DNA of 64,000 nt from JBEKHT01 sp050012135 (GTDB lineage Bacteria; Chloroflexota; Anaerolineae; Anaerolineales; RBG-16-64-43), in assembly GCA_050012135.1 (NCBI GenBank), contig JBEKHT010000008.1, forward strand, positions 9,315-73,314, read 5' to 3'. A program made the translations under genes and the position numbers. This document shows positions 1 through 8,656 of this stretch, piece after piece (the stretch's first letter is position 1; each line of letters opens with the position of its first letter). Under the pieces are notes generated by a model, which was given only the letters and a program-made list of their open reading frames with translations, did not search any database and was not told the DNA's origin.

Positions 1-1
1 G

Positions 2-268
2 CGGATTGGCGACTGGGTTGACGAGGGGGAAGTAATCGCGCACGTTGAGGATCGGGACGTGCGCGCTCCCTTTCCGGGGGTTCTGCGCGGCCTGCTCCAT
101 GATGGCGTGCGGGTGCCCCAGGGGACGAAAATCGGCGACCTGGACTCGCGGAGCATCCGTGAGCACTGCTTCAGCATCTCGGACAAAGCACGGGCCGTGG
201 GCGGAGGGGTTCTCGAAGCCCTACTGGCCTCTCCTCAGTTCGCCGAACTCATCCACACTCCCACCTAG
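2..268 (+). CDS. yqeB: YqeB/EF2563-family molybdenum hydroxylase accessory protein, C-terminal end (partial)
   Basis: The frame is open from base 2 to a TAG at 266-268, giving 88 residues; the start lies outside the window. The tail has the pattern I associate with the EF2563/YqeB family of selenium-dependent molybdenum hydroxylase maturation: a V-P-Q-G-T-K-I-G-D-L-D stretch followed by C-F-S-I-S-D-K-A and A-V-G-G-G-V-L-E-A-L near the C-terminus. The family is thought to help load selenium or cofactor into xanthine dehydrogenase-like enzymes. It sits 46 bp before a YqeC-MocA fusion, the usual neighbour, which supports the call. An unrelated Rossmann-type accessory protein (XdhC-like) is less likely because of the GGGVLEAL ending. 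Confidence 0.75.
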   Translation, partial: RIGDWVDEGEVIAHVEDRDVRAPFPGVLRGLLHDGVRVPQGTKIGDLDSRSIREHCFSISDKARAVGGGVLEALLASPQFAELIHTPT

Positions 269-314
269 CTTTTCCGAACCCTCGTCCACCTCCAGGAATT
301 CGAGGAATAGGGCC

Positions 315-1652
315 TTGAAGCTGAGTCGAGCCTTGCGCATTGAACCAGGAAATGTGATCGCGCTGGTCGGTTCGGGAGGCAAGACCACGACGATGATGAA
401 GTTGGCCGAGGAGACATCGACGGTCGCGCCGGTCCTCCTCACCACAACCACCCATCTGGCCCAGCGCGAAGCGGAACGTGTGACAAACCGCCTGGTCGCG
501 GCTCAAGGGGATTGGGTGGGAGAGACAGGGAATCGCCTGAGGCAGGGTGCTCCTCTGCTCCTCACCGGGCCGCTCGATCAAGAGCAAGGGAAGATGGGAG
601 GCCTTTCGCGCAAGCAGTGGGCAAAACTGATGGCCCGCATCGGGGGCCACTATCCAATCACGATCGTCGAAGCGGATGGGGCGCGAGGGCGACCTCTGAA
701 GGCGCCGCTCGGGCATGAACCGGAGATTCCTGCGGGAACCTCGCTGGTCGTCCTCTTGATTGGGATGGATGGCCTCGGGCAACCGGTCGGCGACTCCAGC
801 GTGCACAGACCGGCTCGGTTTGCCGAACTGGCGGCCGCCGGACCGGAGGCTACTATCACCCCGGAACTCATAGGACGAGCGCTGCTGCATCGCGAAGGAT
901 ACGCGGCGAAGGTCCCGCCCGGCGCCCGATTGGTGGTTTTTCTGAATCAGGCTGAGGACCCTTCGCGCCGTGAAGCGGCCCAGGACCTGGCCCAAAGGAT
1001 TCTCCAATCCCCAGCAGTTGCGGAGGTCCTCATCGGTTCAGCGATTTCATCCGATCCGGTCCAGGTGGTCAAGGGTCGGACTGCAGGCGTCGTGCTTGCT
1101 GCCGGCGGCTCCCGGCGCATGGGCGAGCCGAAGCTGCTCAAGGAATTTCGAGGGCGGCCGCTGGTGGCCCAGGCGGTTGAGCTCGCCTCGCGGACAACGG
1201 AGGAAGTGCTCGTCATCCTAGGAGCCAATCAGTCATCGATCCGCTTGGCTCTGGCAGGACGGGATGTCCGCTTTGTTGAGAACCCCCATTGGGATCAAGG
1301 ACAAAGCACCTCCGTGCGGGCGGCGGTCCATGCCCTCGGAGAAAGGTTTCACAGCGCCCTCTTCCTTCTCGGCGATCAGCCCCTCATCCCGGATCAACTC
1401 GTGCACATGCTCGTCGCACGTCATGCCCAAACCCTGTCCCCCCTGGTCGGCCCTCGGGTTGCGGGCCGGCAAGCCAACCCCGTCCTCTTTGACCAGGCGA
1501 CTTGGCCGGCCCTTCTCCAGGTTCGAGGCGACGTCGGTGGGCGAGGGCTGCTCGACCGGTATCCGGTCGAGTGGATCGAGTGGCCCGACCCGAATGCTTT
1601 CCTTGACCTGGACACAGCGGAGGACTATGGGAAGCTGCTGGAACTGGAATGA
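315..1652 (+). CDS. YqeC-MocA fusion: selenium-dependent hydroxylase accessory domain plus molybdopterin cytidylyltransferase
   Basis: 445 residues. I chose TTG at 315 because GAGGAAT lies 7 nt upstream and the YqeC domain begins there; the open frame continues upstream but overlaps yqeB and looks noncoding. Residues 1 to about 250 form a YqeC domain with a P-loop at 19-25 (G-S-G-G-K-T-T) and an EADGARGRPLK motif typical of that family. Residues 256-445 form a MobA-like NTP transferase: LAAGGSRRMGEPK at about 261, LGDQPL at about 352, NPVLF, and DLDT near the end. The MocA half would transfer CMP from CTP to molybdopterin to make the MCD cofactor used by xanthine dehydrogenase-family enzymes. 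In E. coli yqeC and mocA are separate neighbours, so this is a fusion. Its stop overlaps the next start (ATGA). Confidence 0.8.
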   Translation: MKLSRALRIEPGNVIALVGSGGKTTTMMKLAEETSTVAPVLLTTTTHLAQREAERVTNRLVAAQGDWVGETGNRLRQGAPLLLTGPLDQEQGKMGGLSRKQWAKLMARIGGHYPITIVEADGARGRPLKAPLGHEPEIPAGTSLVVLLIGMDGLGQPVGDSSVHRPARFAELAAAGPEATITPELIGRALLHREGYAAKVPPGARLVVFLNQAEDPSRREAAQDLAQRILQSPAVAEVLIGSAISSDPVQVVKGRTAGVVLAAGGSRRMGEPKLLKEFRGRPLVAQAVELASRTTEEVLVILGANQSSIRLALAGRDVRFVENPHWDQGQSTSVRAAVHALGERFHSALFLLGDQPLIPDQLVHMLVARHAQTLSPLVGPRVAGRQANPVLFDQATWPALLQVRGDVGGRGLLDRYPVEWIEWPDPNAFLDLDTAEDYGKLLELE

Positions 1653-2305
1653 GCGTCGCAAATATGCCCGCGGAAGGGCAGGGGCAGAGGGATCAAACGC
1701 TGAGCGTGGCAGCGGTCGTTCTGGCCGCCGGCAGATCGAACCGCATGGGGGGCCCCAAGCTTCTCTTGCCCTGGGGGCAGTCCACCGTGATTGCCGAGGT
1801 CGCAAAGGTCCTCATCGAGGCCCAGATTGATCCGGTCGTTGTGGTGACGGGCGCCCGCCGCGAGCCGGTGCTGGACGCCTTGAAAGGTCTTGCGGTGTTG
1901 CCTGCGCACAACGATCGCTACGAGAGGTTCGGGATGACGTAATCGGCTCAGGTCGGCCTGCAAATTCTCCCCGGCTCATCTTCGGCCACCCTGATTGTGC
2001 TGGGCGATCAGCCTCAGCTGGAGCCAGGGATTGTGTGCCGCTTGGTCGGGGAATGGGCCGGATCTCAATGCCCAGTTGCGGTTCCGGTCTTTGAGGGACG
2101 GCGAGGACATCCCCTCCAACTGGATCGCCGGTTGTGGCCGGAGCTTCTGGCCATGGATCCCGCCAGGTCGATTCGCGATCTGGTTCATCGGCATCTGGAT
2201 GAGCTCTGCGAAGTGGGGGTAGAGAGCTCGTCGGTTCTTGCCGATCTTGATACACCCGCCCAATACCATCAGGCTCTTCGCCAGCACAACCAGCAAGTCC
2301 GCTAG
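1649..2305 (+). pseudogene. Second MocA-like nucleotidyltransferase interrupted by an in-frame TAA
   Basis: The gene starts with ATG at 1649, overlapping the previous stop by 4 nt, so it was translated in the same operon. The first 97 codons carry the MobA/MocA nucleotide-binding signature LAAGRSNRMGGPKLL. A TAA at 1940-1942 interrupts the frame. The very same frame then continues with S-A-Q-V-G-L, the diagnostic VLGDQPQLEPG motif and a C-terminal D-L-D-T-P to a normal stop at 2303-2305. The two halves together have the full length (about 218 codons) and order of a MocA protein, so this is one gene with a single nonsense codon. It could be a true mutation or an assembly error. Selenocysteine is excluded because the codon is TAA. 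Confidence 0.8.
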
Positions 2306-2591
2306 ACTGCAGATACAGCCCGGCAGGCCCATTCTACCGCCAAGAAAATGGGCTGGGCCGCCTCGACCTGGTCTGGGTCCGCCTTTGGCATGGGGCTCCC
2401 GCCCGCAGGGCGCGCCGCGGGCGTTCGGGACCGGACCCTGGCCCGGCATTCGGTGGGGGAAGAGTCGATACGACCCGAGGTGATCCCCCGGGGGGAACCC
2501 AGCTGTGGGCGCGTCGGGCCAGCCCCCGCCCTCAATGCGAAGGCCCAGCGAGTCGAGCTTGAAGGTCCGCACCGGCTCGAACCCTCCGACG

Positions 2592-3752
2592 CTAATTGCA
2601 GGCCGCCGCCAGGTGCTGCCCGTAGGTCTCTGAGAATACGTGACGGCCGCTTCCGTCGCAGGCGGCGCGGAAGTAGAGGTAGTCGGTCTTGGCAGGATGG
2701 GCGACGGATTGCAGGGCCGCGAGCCCCGGGTTGTCGATGGGGGAAGGTGGCAAGCCGTTGTGCAAGTAGGTGTTGAAGGGCGACTGGGTTTTCAGATCTT
2801 CCGAACTGAGCGGGTTTTTCCACCAGGTGCTCTCTTCCGGGACGAATCCGATTGCGTACTGGATGGTCGCATCCGCCTGCAATGGCATTCCCCGCGCCAA
2901 GCGATTGAGGAAAACGGATGCGACGACGGGCATCTCGGCGGCGACGATCACTTCTCTTTGGACGATGGAGGCGAGTATGACAGCTTGGTAAAGGGTTAAC
3001 CCTTGCTTCTCAAAGCCAGACCGCAGCGCTGCATCCACCCGTTGATCGAACCTCCCGACCATTTGATAGACCAGCAAATCTGCGTTGGCATTTGGATCAA
3101 CCAGGTACTGGTCCGGGAAAAGAAATCCCTCCAGGGTGGCCTGGGGAGGGATTGCGGAATAGACAGAAAGGCTTCCGGGTCTGCGGCGCAGGGCGTCCAA
3201 GAAGTCCTGGGGTGGGATCTGTAATCCTGCGCTCGCCAAGGAGGGCGGGATCTCTTCCGAGCGCCAGCCAGAAAGAAGGGTTAACTCGCGCAGGCGCCCC
3301 GCCCCGCTCGCCAAGTTGTCCGCGATCGCGCGCGCCGACGCGCCCCCCGGAAGGCTGTAGATCCCGGGGGCCAGATGGCGATCTCCCCCCGTGTAGCGGA
3401 GATACAAGCGGAAGAGGAGGGGATCGCCCAACCAGCCCTCGGCGTGCAACCTGGCCGCGACGACCGAGGCGCTGTCTCCGGCCCGAATCTCGAAGTTGGT
3501 GGGCGCCTCCTGTGTGGAGGGGGCTTGCAGATCCGCCTCTCTCAGGGACAAATAGAACTTGAGGGGGATTCCCTCGTACCCGGGGAGGTTCGCGGCGGGA
3601 GGGCCAAGCTGGCTCGGCCAGGGTGGGGCGGTGAGGGCCGCGCAAGAATAGGCCAGGGTTGCCGCGGCCAGCCCGAGCAGCATCACAGCCACCAGTACCC
3701 CCAGCGTGGATCGCAGGGGGTGTTGACCGGGCTTAACCCGGGAGGTGGGCAT
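2592..3752 (-). CDS. mltG: Endolytic murein transglycosylase MltG (YceG)
   Basis: 386 residues from ATG 3752, which lies inside the 3' end of ruvX (20 nt overlap); a longer frame to 3791 is open but adds only basic residues. One membrane segment at about residues 17-38 anchors a periplasmic/extracellular YceG domain. Visible family motifs are L-E-G-F-L-F-P-D-Q-Y, the catalytic segment A-S-I-V-Q-R-E-V whose Glu is kept, V-A-S-V-F-L-N-R-L, M-P-L-Q-A-D-A-T-I-Q-Y, and the closing T-Y-L-H-N-G-L-P-P-S-P-I. MltG cleaves nascent glycan strands and sets their length. Last gene of the alaS-baseplateJ-ruvX-mltG run on the minus strand, an arrangement similar to the alaS-ruvX-mltG order of many bacteria. 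Confidence 0.93.
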   Translation of the reverse strand: MPTSRVKPGQHPLRSTLGVLVAVMLLGLAAATLAYSCAALTAPPWPSQLGPPAANLPGYEGIPLKFYLSLREADLQAPSTQEAPTNFEIRAGDSASVVAARLHAEGWLGDPLLFRLYLRYTGGDRHLAPGIYSLPGGASARAIADNLASGAGRLRELTLLSGWRSEEIPPSLASAGLQIPPQDFLDALRRRPGSLSVYSAIPPQATLEGFLFPDQYLVDPNANADLLVYQMVGRFDQRVDAALRSGFEKQGLTLYQAVILASIVQREVIVAAEMPVVASVFLNRLARGMPLQADATIQYAIGFVPEESTWWKNPLSSEDLKTQSPFNTYLHNGLPPSPIDNPGLAALQSVAHPAKTDYLYFRAACDGSGRHVFSETYGQHLAAACN

Positions 3753-4149
3753 TGAGGTAGTCCTGGAGCATCGCCGCGGCGGCACTGGCATCTATCGGAG
3801 CCCTCCTTCGCTTTCGCCGCTCGCCTCTTTCGAGGCGCGCCTGCCGGGCCGCCTCCGTGGAGAAAGATTCGTCCCAGGTTTCAATGGGCGTCCCGCACTT
3901 GGCTCTCAAGGCCGCAACCAGTCGGAGCGCGCGGTTGGCCTGCGGGCCGGGTCGGCCCTCGGAGTCCGTGGCCAGTCCGACAACGACCCTCTCGGCGCCA
4001 TTCTGCGAAGCTAGGCGAACCAGGCGCTCCGCGTCCGCCTCGAGGCTTTCATGCAAGAGGATCACGAGCCCCCGGGCAACCATTCCCTCGGGATCGCTGA
4101 GGGCCACGCCGATACGGCGGGTTCCCGGGTCAACTCCTAGGATACGCAT
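3733..4149 (-). CDS. ruvX: Putative pre-16S rRNA nuclease / Holliday junction resolvase-like protein RuvX (YqgF)
   Basis: 138 residues, the usual length for YqgF. The N-terminal M-R-I-L-G-V-D-P-G-T-R-R-I-G-V-A-L-S-D is the RNase H-like fold signature with the first catalytic Asp. Later E-R-V-V-V-G-L precedes the second acidic region, W-D-E-S-F-S-T carries the Glu, and I-D-A-S-A-A-A-A-M-L-Q-D-Y-L closes the protein with the last acidic residue. Family members process the 5' end of 16S rRNA and have been linked to recombination. Its end overlaps the start of mltG by 20 nt, so translation is probably coupled. Confidence 0.93.
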   Translation of the reverse strand: MRILGVDPGTRRIGVALSDPEGMVARGLVILLHESLEADAERLVRLASQNGAERVVVGLATDSEGRPGPQANRALRLVAALRAKCGTPIETWDESFSTEAARQARLERGERRKRRRAPIDASAAAAMLQDYLNAHLPG

Positions 4150-4232
4150 CTTGAGGCCTGTACGGGTCCAGGAGGGAAATCAAAGGATTGCTTGGCTTCG
4201 GAAACTCGACCTTGCGTGGATTCCCGGCGAGG

Positions 4233-5741
4233 CTAGGAGGGGTGCGCTTCCACATGGATCCGCCACGGATAGAGAGGCAGGAAGGGTAGCCAGGAGGGCG
4301 AGATCTCGATCGCCGGGGTTATTCCGAGCGGAATACGACTCTGGATTATTCGGGCTGCCTCGCGGGGCCGCCGCAGACGGACTTGATAGGCAAGGTCACT
4401 CGGGTCCAGCACCGGGTAGGCCTTCGCTTCTACTTCCAGGATGGCATCGCCGGCGGGGGTGCTCGAGAGGGTCATTTCCATCTGGCTCCAATTCAGAGTC
4501 TCACCTCGGCCGATGCGCTCGGACAGTGTTTGGGCGGCGATCCTTTCGAGATCCGAGGAGTTGAAGGAGAGGACCGTCGCCTTGGCGGAAAGTGTCATCC
4601 CCACCGAATCGACGGGCGTGCCCGGCGTAGCATCGGCTTGAGATTCGACCGGTCCTTCGGTCGTGAGCGAGTCCCGAACCAGGAGGGAGCCCGAGGGAGC
4701 CTCCGCCTCGAGCCGGAGCAGGGCCTGGGACCGAAGTTCCCCCTCGAGTTCCACGCGGAGCGATTGCAGGTCATCCACACTCACAACCGCGCGGCGCTCG
4801 CTTTGTCCCCCGCTCATGGGGCTCGAGTCACTCACCTCCAGGATCAGGCCAAGCGGGCCTACGATCGTCCCCAGGGAACCGGCTGGCAGGTTCCCCTGGA
4901 TCCCTGCTTGCGCTGCATTCACACCGATCCAAACCTTCTGATTGGGAGCAATAGCGGCGGGAGAGGAGGTCAGGAAAACCATTCGCGCGGAGGGTGCTTG
5001 GATCTGAAGACCGGGCGGCAGGAGCAGCGTGTCCGAGCTCCTATTGTGGAGCAGCACGGAACCCGAGGCGCTTTCGGTAGGGACCACTTCCTCCCCTGAA
5101 GACAACTGCCTTCCGGACACCTGGACCTGAGCGATTAGTCCCGCGCCCGAAGACTTGGGGAGCAAGCTGGAGGCGGCGACGGGCCGGCTCGGAAGCTGGA
5201 GACGGATGATCGCGGAGGGAACCCCAAGGACGATGGGGAGCAAGAGCAGACCGATCCCTACGGAGAATACCAGGATCCGGAATCTTCCCAACCCGAAGCC
5301 CTGGACCGCGCCTGAGCGAAACAGACAATTCGTGAGGAGATCCTCGTTCGGCCCTCGAGAGGTCGCTCCCGGAATCCGAACCGCCGAATCCTTTCCTTTT
5401 CCCGACCCGCGCGAGGGCGGGGGCAGGGGTTTTCGCATCTCGGGCGGCGGGGGTGGCAGAGCTTCGCGTGAGATCCGAAGGGCCGTCTGCAGGGAGGGGA
5501 AACAGGGAGTTTGGGTTTCCTTTGCGAGCGCCCGCAGGGGCCGAACCGAGGTGACCAAAGCGAGGGAGGATCCGACCGAGATCGCCCATCGGCGGGCGAG
5601 AACCAGATCCAGGCGTCTTCGGATCGCAGGGGAGGGGGAGGCCGCGTGGAGCAATACCAGACTTGCCTGTGCGCGGAGCACCTTGTCGCGCAGGGAGGCC
5701 AAGTCATCATTGGGCTCAACGCTGATAATCTGTTCTTTCAA
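4233..5741 (-). CDS. Baseplate J/gp47-like membrane-anchored protein (Chloroflexota type)
   Basis: 502 residues, in three parts. Residues 1-90 form a compact alpha/beta region, with E-P-N-D-D-L-A-S-L-R-D-K near the start and L-A-L-V-T-S in the middle. A proline-rich linker follows at about 95-150, and a single membrane helix at about 155-173. The remainder, predicted outside the cell, is beta-rich with several V-V-x-T-E and G-x-I-x-G-P-L patterns. Proteins of this layout in Anaerolineae are commonly labelled baseplate J/gp47 family; I recognise the layout from memory rather than from a search. No phage genes are nearby, so it is unlikely to be a phage tail part. It is co-directional with alaS upstream (78 nt) and ruvX downstream (83 nt). 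Function unknown, possibly cell-envelope structure. Confidence 0.55.
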   Translation of the reverse strand: MKEQIISVEPNDDLASLRDKVLRAQASLVLLHAASPSPAIRRRLDLVLARRWAISVGSSLALVTSVRPLRALAKETQTPCFPSLQTALRISREALPPPPPEMRKPLPPPSRGSGKGKDSAVRIPGATSRGPNEDLLTNCLFRSGAVQGFGLGRFRILVFSVGIGLLLLPIVLGVPSAIIRLQLPSRPVAASSLLPKSSGAGLIAQVQVSGRQLSSGEEVVPTESASGSVLLHNRSSDTLLLPPGLQIQAPSARMVFLTSSPAAIAPNQKVWIGVNAAQAGIQGNLPAGSLGTIVGPLGLILEVSDSSPMSGGQSERRAVVSVDDLQSLRVELEGELRSQALLRLEAEAPSGSLLVRDSLTTEGPVESQADATPGTPVDSVGMTLSAKATVLSFNSSDLERIAAQTLSERIGRGETLNWSQMEMTLSSTPAGDAILEVEAKAYPVLDPSDLAYQVRLRRPREAARIIQSRIPLGITPAIEISPSWLPFLPLYPWRIHVEAHPS

Positions 5742-5819
5742 TCAGGGTTCCGGGACTCCGTGACCCGCTTCGAATGGGTGCCCCGATCTCTGGGCTGGGC
5801 CGCTGGAGTTTGATTAACC

Positions 5820-8603
5820 TCAAGTCAGGGTGTCGGTCACCAGTCGGGCCACGAGTTTGAGCGCCTCGTTCATCCGGGTGGGGTCACTCCCCCCGGCCTG
5901 CGCCAGGGTGGGCCGTCCGCCGCCGCCGCCCCCAAGAATCTTGGCGGCGGCCTGCGCCAATCGCCCGGCATCGAGACCTCGCGCGGTAAGGTCCTCGCTT
6001 ACCGCCACCACCAGGGTCGGCTTGCCGTGCTGCGTCGTCCCGATCGCGGCCACGCCCGAGGGATAGCGCTGCCGGAAAGCGTCGGTGAGCAGGCGCAGAG
6101 TCTCCGCATCAGCCTGTGATATCTCGGTGGTCAGGAGAGCTGCTCCCTGGATTCGATCGGCTCTCTGGAGGACCGTTTCAAATTCCCTCCTGGCCATTTC
6201 CTGACGCAGGCGCTGATTGTCTTTGCGCAAGGTCTCCAGCTCGCCCAGCAGGGCCAACACCTTGCGATCCACCTCTTGGTCGCTGACCCCCAGATAGGCC
6301 GCCATGTTGATGAGGTCTCGGGAGCGCTGCTGCGCGAGCGCCACCGCAGCATGTCCGGTCACAGCCTCGATTCGCCGCACTCCGGCTGCCACACTGCTCT
6401 CGCTCAGGATCAGGAAGAGCCCGATGTCCGCCGTCTCGAATACGTGGGTGCCGCCGCAGAGCTCATAGGAGAACACTTCCGGTTCCCCGATGGATATCGT
6501 GCGCACGACCTCGCCATATTTTTCGCCGAAAAGAGCGGTGGCTCCCTCGCTAACCGCCAGCTCGCGGGACTTGTGCTCGCTATTGACTGGGTAGTTTGCC
6601 AGGACAGCCTCGTTGACGTACCGCTCAACGCGCTCCAGGTCCTGTTGACTGACCATCGCGGGATGGGTGAAATCGAAGCGAAGCCGATCGGGCGCAACGA
6701 GGGAGCCGGACTGCCGGACATGCGGGCCCAGCACGTGGCGTAACTCGGCCTGCAACAAGTGGGTGGCGGTGTGGTTTCGCATGATATCCCAGCGTCTCTC
6801 GTTGTCCACGCTGGCCACGGCGAGGTCCCCGGCCTGGGGTGTCCCGATGGTCACTTCGCCCACGTGTACGATCAGGCCGGCGGCAGGCCGGCGGACCTCC
6901 TGCACGGCAATTTCCCAGAGAACTTCAGCGGTTTGTTCCTTGGATCGGCGAATCCACCCCGTGTCGGAGACTTGCCCGCCGGCCTCGAGGTAGAAACAAG
7001 TGCGTGGCAACACGACCTCCACCACAGAGCCCGCCGTCACCTGGGTCACCCGCTGATGATCCTGGAGCAGCGCTATGACCGGCTCCTCCACGTCGAAATT
7101 GCTGTAGGGGTCGTACTCCGTTCCTTCTTCTGCGAGCAGGCCCTCGGCCTGCAGCTGTTCTTTGAGGGAACGATACAAGGCCACATCCTGGCCGTCCAGT
7201 TCACCCAGGGCCTGTCCGGCACCCGAAGCCTCGCGATGATCCTCCAGGGCCCGGCGAAACCCCGCCTCGTCCACTTCCAGGCCGTGTTCTCGTGCCACGT
7301 CCCGGGTAATCTCCAGCGGCAGCCCGTAGGTTGCATACAGGCGGAAGGCATGTTCGCCTTCAAGGGTCTTGGCTCCTGCCTCCTTTTGAGTGCGAAGCAC
7401 GTTTTCCAGATTCTCGATGCCGACATCAACCGTGCGTCGAAAGCGATTCTCCTCAAGAGTGAGGGTGCTCAGAATGGTGTCACGGGAGCGAGCGATTTCG
7501 GGGTAGGCCGTTTCATATTCGCGCAGGACGGCCTCCGCGATGCCAGCCAGGAAGGGTTCGGTGAATCCGATCTTGGCCCCAAACCGGGCGGCCCGCCGGA
7601 TGATCATGCGGGTAACGTAGTTGCGCCCCAGGTTCCCGGGGACCACGCCGTCGGCGACCAGGAAGGTGGCGGCACGCGCATGGTCGGCGACCACGCGGTA
7701 GGCAACAAGGTTTTCCGCCCGCTTTTTGTTCGTATGCCCCACCTGCTCCTGGATCTTCTCCATGATCGGTGTGAAGAGGTCGGTCTCGTAGCTATTGTCT
7801 TTTCCCTGGATGAGCATGGCAAGGCGCTCCAGGCCCATGCCTGTATCCACCCCGTGCGCGGGCAAAGAGCTTCGAGATCCGTCCGGGGACAGGTTGAACT
7901 GCATGAAAACCAAATTCCAGATTTCCAAGAATCGGCCGTCCGGGTTGTCGTCGAGGTGGTACAGGAGCTCCGCGCCGTGCAGGGCTCCGCGCGAGGGCGT
8001 GAAGTCGTAGTGGATCTCTGAGGTGGGACCGCAAGGCCCGACCTCAGCCATTTGCCAGAAGTTGGTCTTGTCGCCCATCCGGGCAACCCTGGCTGGAGGC
8101 ACGCCGACTTCGTCGACCCAGTGCTGGTACGCCTCTTCATCTGATTCATGCACCGTGAAGTAAAGGCGATCCTCGGGCAGGCCGAAGGTGCCCGTCACGA
8201 GATCATACGCATAGCGAATGGCGTCCTTTTTGAAGTAGTCCCCGAAGGAGAAGTTACCGAGCATTTCGAAAAAGGTATGGTGACGGGGGCTTGGGCCGAC
8301 ATTTTCGAGGTCGTTGTGTTTTCCAGAAACCCGCATGCATCGTTGCACGCTCGTGGCCCGCACATAGGGGCGCCGATCCTGCCCCAGAAACACGTCCTTG
8401 AATTGCACCATTCCGGCATTAGTGAACAGAAGGGTCGGGTCGTTTCCGGGAACCAGAGAAGAAGAGGGGACGATCGTGTGGCCCCTCTCCGCAAAGAACT
8501 GAAGAAACGCGCGCCGGATTTCTGCGCCCTTCCCGTTGGCGGGATGGGACGCTGGATCGGACGGTCGCGTGCGTTTCCCTTCCTGGCCCTTGGCCTTTGG
8601 CAT
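5820..8603 (-). CDS. alaS: Alanine--tRNA ligase
   Basis: 927 residues from ATG 8603. I chose this start because GGAGGTGG precedes it and the class II synthetase core begins soon after (I-R-R-A-F-L-Q-F-F-A-E-R-G-H-T); the frame stays open to 8810 but adds an unconserved 69 residues. Domains in order: catalytic domain with N-A-G-M-V-Q-F-K-D and R-Y-V-x-x-x-x-S-V-Q-R-C-M-R style motifs, tRNA recognition helices, editing domain with the zinc motif H-T-A-T-H and C-G-G-T-H, a coiled segment, and C-Ala/DHHA1 with G-G-G-G-G-G-R-P near the end. It charges tRNA-Ala and clears mischarged Ser/Gly. First gene of the alaS-ruvX-mltG run. Confidence 0.97.
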   Translation of the reverse strand: MPKAKGQEGKRTRPSDPASHPANGKGAEIRRAFLQFFAERGHTIVPSSSLVPGNDPTLLFTNAGMVQFKDVFLGQDRRPYVRATSVQRCMRVSGKHNDLENVGPSPRHHTFFEMLGNFSFGDYFKKDAIRYAYDLVTGTFGLPEDRLYFTVHESDEEAYQHWVDEVGVPPARVARMGDKTNFWQMAEVGPCGPTSEIHYDFTPSRGALHGAELLYHLDDNPDGRFLEIWNLVFMQFNLSPDGSRSSLPAHGVDTGMGLERLAMLIQGKDNSYETDLFTPIMEKIQEQVGHTNKKRAENLVAYRVVADHARAATFLVADGVVPGNLGRNYVTRMIIRRAARFGAKIGFTEPFLAGIAEAVLREYETAYPEIARSRDTILSTLTLEENRFRRTVDVGIENLENVLRTQKEAGAKTLEGEHAFRLYATYGLPLEITRDVAREHGLEVDEAGFRRALEDHREASGAGQALGELDGQDVALYRSLKEQLQAEGLLAEEGTEYDPYSNFDVEEPVIALLQDHQRVTQVTAGSVVEVVLPRTCFYLEAGGQVSDTGWIRRSKEQTAEVLWEIAVQEVRRPAAGLIVHVGEVTIGTPQAGDLAVASVDNERRWDIMRNHTATHLLQAELRHVLGPHVRQSGSLVAPDRLRFDFTHPAMVSQQDLERVERYVNEAVLANYPVNSEHKSRELAVSEGATALFGEKYGEVVRTISIGEPEVFSYELCGGTHVFETADIGLFLILSESSVAAGVRRIEAVTGHAAVALAQQRSRDLINMAAYLGVSDQEVDRKVLALLGELETLRKDNQRLRQEMARREFETVLQRADRIQGAALLTTEISQADAETLRLLTDAFRQRYPSGVAAIGTTQHGKPTLVVAVSEDLTARGLDAGRLAQAAAKILGGGGGGRPTLAQAGGSDPTRMNEALKLVARLVTDTLT

Positions 8604-8627
8604 TCCACCTCCAAACGCGCGGGCAGC

Positions 8628-8656
8628 ATTATAAGCTTTTGGGAATCGGAAATCAA
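8628..8656 (-). promoter_or_regulatory. Sigma70-type promoter of alaS
   Basis: On the minus strand TTGATT (8656-8651) is followed by a 17-nt spacer and a perfect TATAAT (8633-8628). The predicted transcript starts near 8621 and leaves an 18-nt leader containing the GGAGGTGG ribosome site before ATG 8603. No T-box or long leader would fit in this space. Confidence 0.7.

Noticed and set aside
1940..1942. In-frame stop in a selenium-related locus read as selenocysteine
   Set aside because: The codon is TAA; selenocysteine uses TGA, and MocA proteins do not need Sec at this position.
2560..2600. GGTTCGAGCC-like tRNA T-arm on the minus strand after mltG
   Set aside because: The five bases on each side do not pair and no acceptor or anticodon arm can be drawn.
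4233..5741. Prophage remnant suggested by baseplate J similarity
   Set aside because: It stands alone among alaS, ruvX and mltG with a membrane anchor and no other phage gene.
6759..8021. 420-codon plus-strand frame inside alaS
   Set aside because: Antisense shadow of a certain housekeeping gene, no family resemblance.
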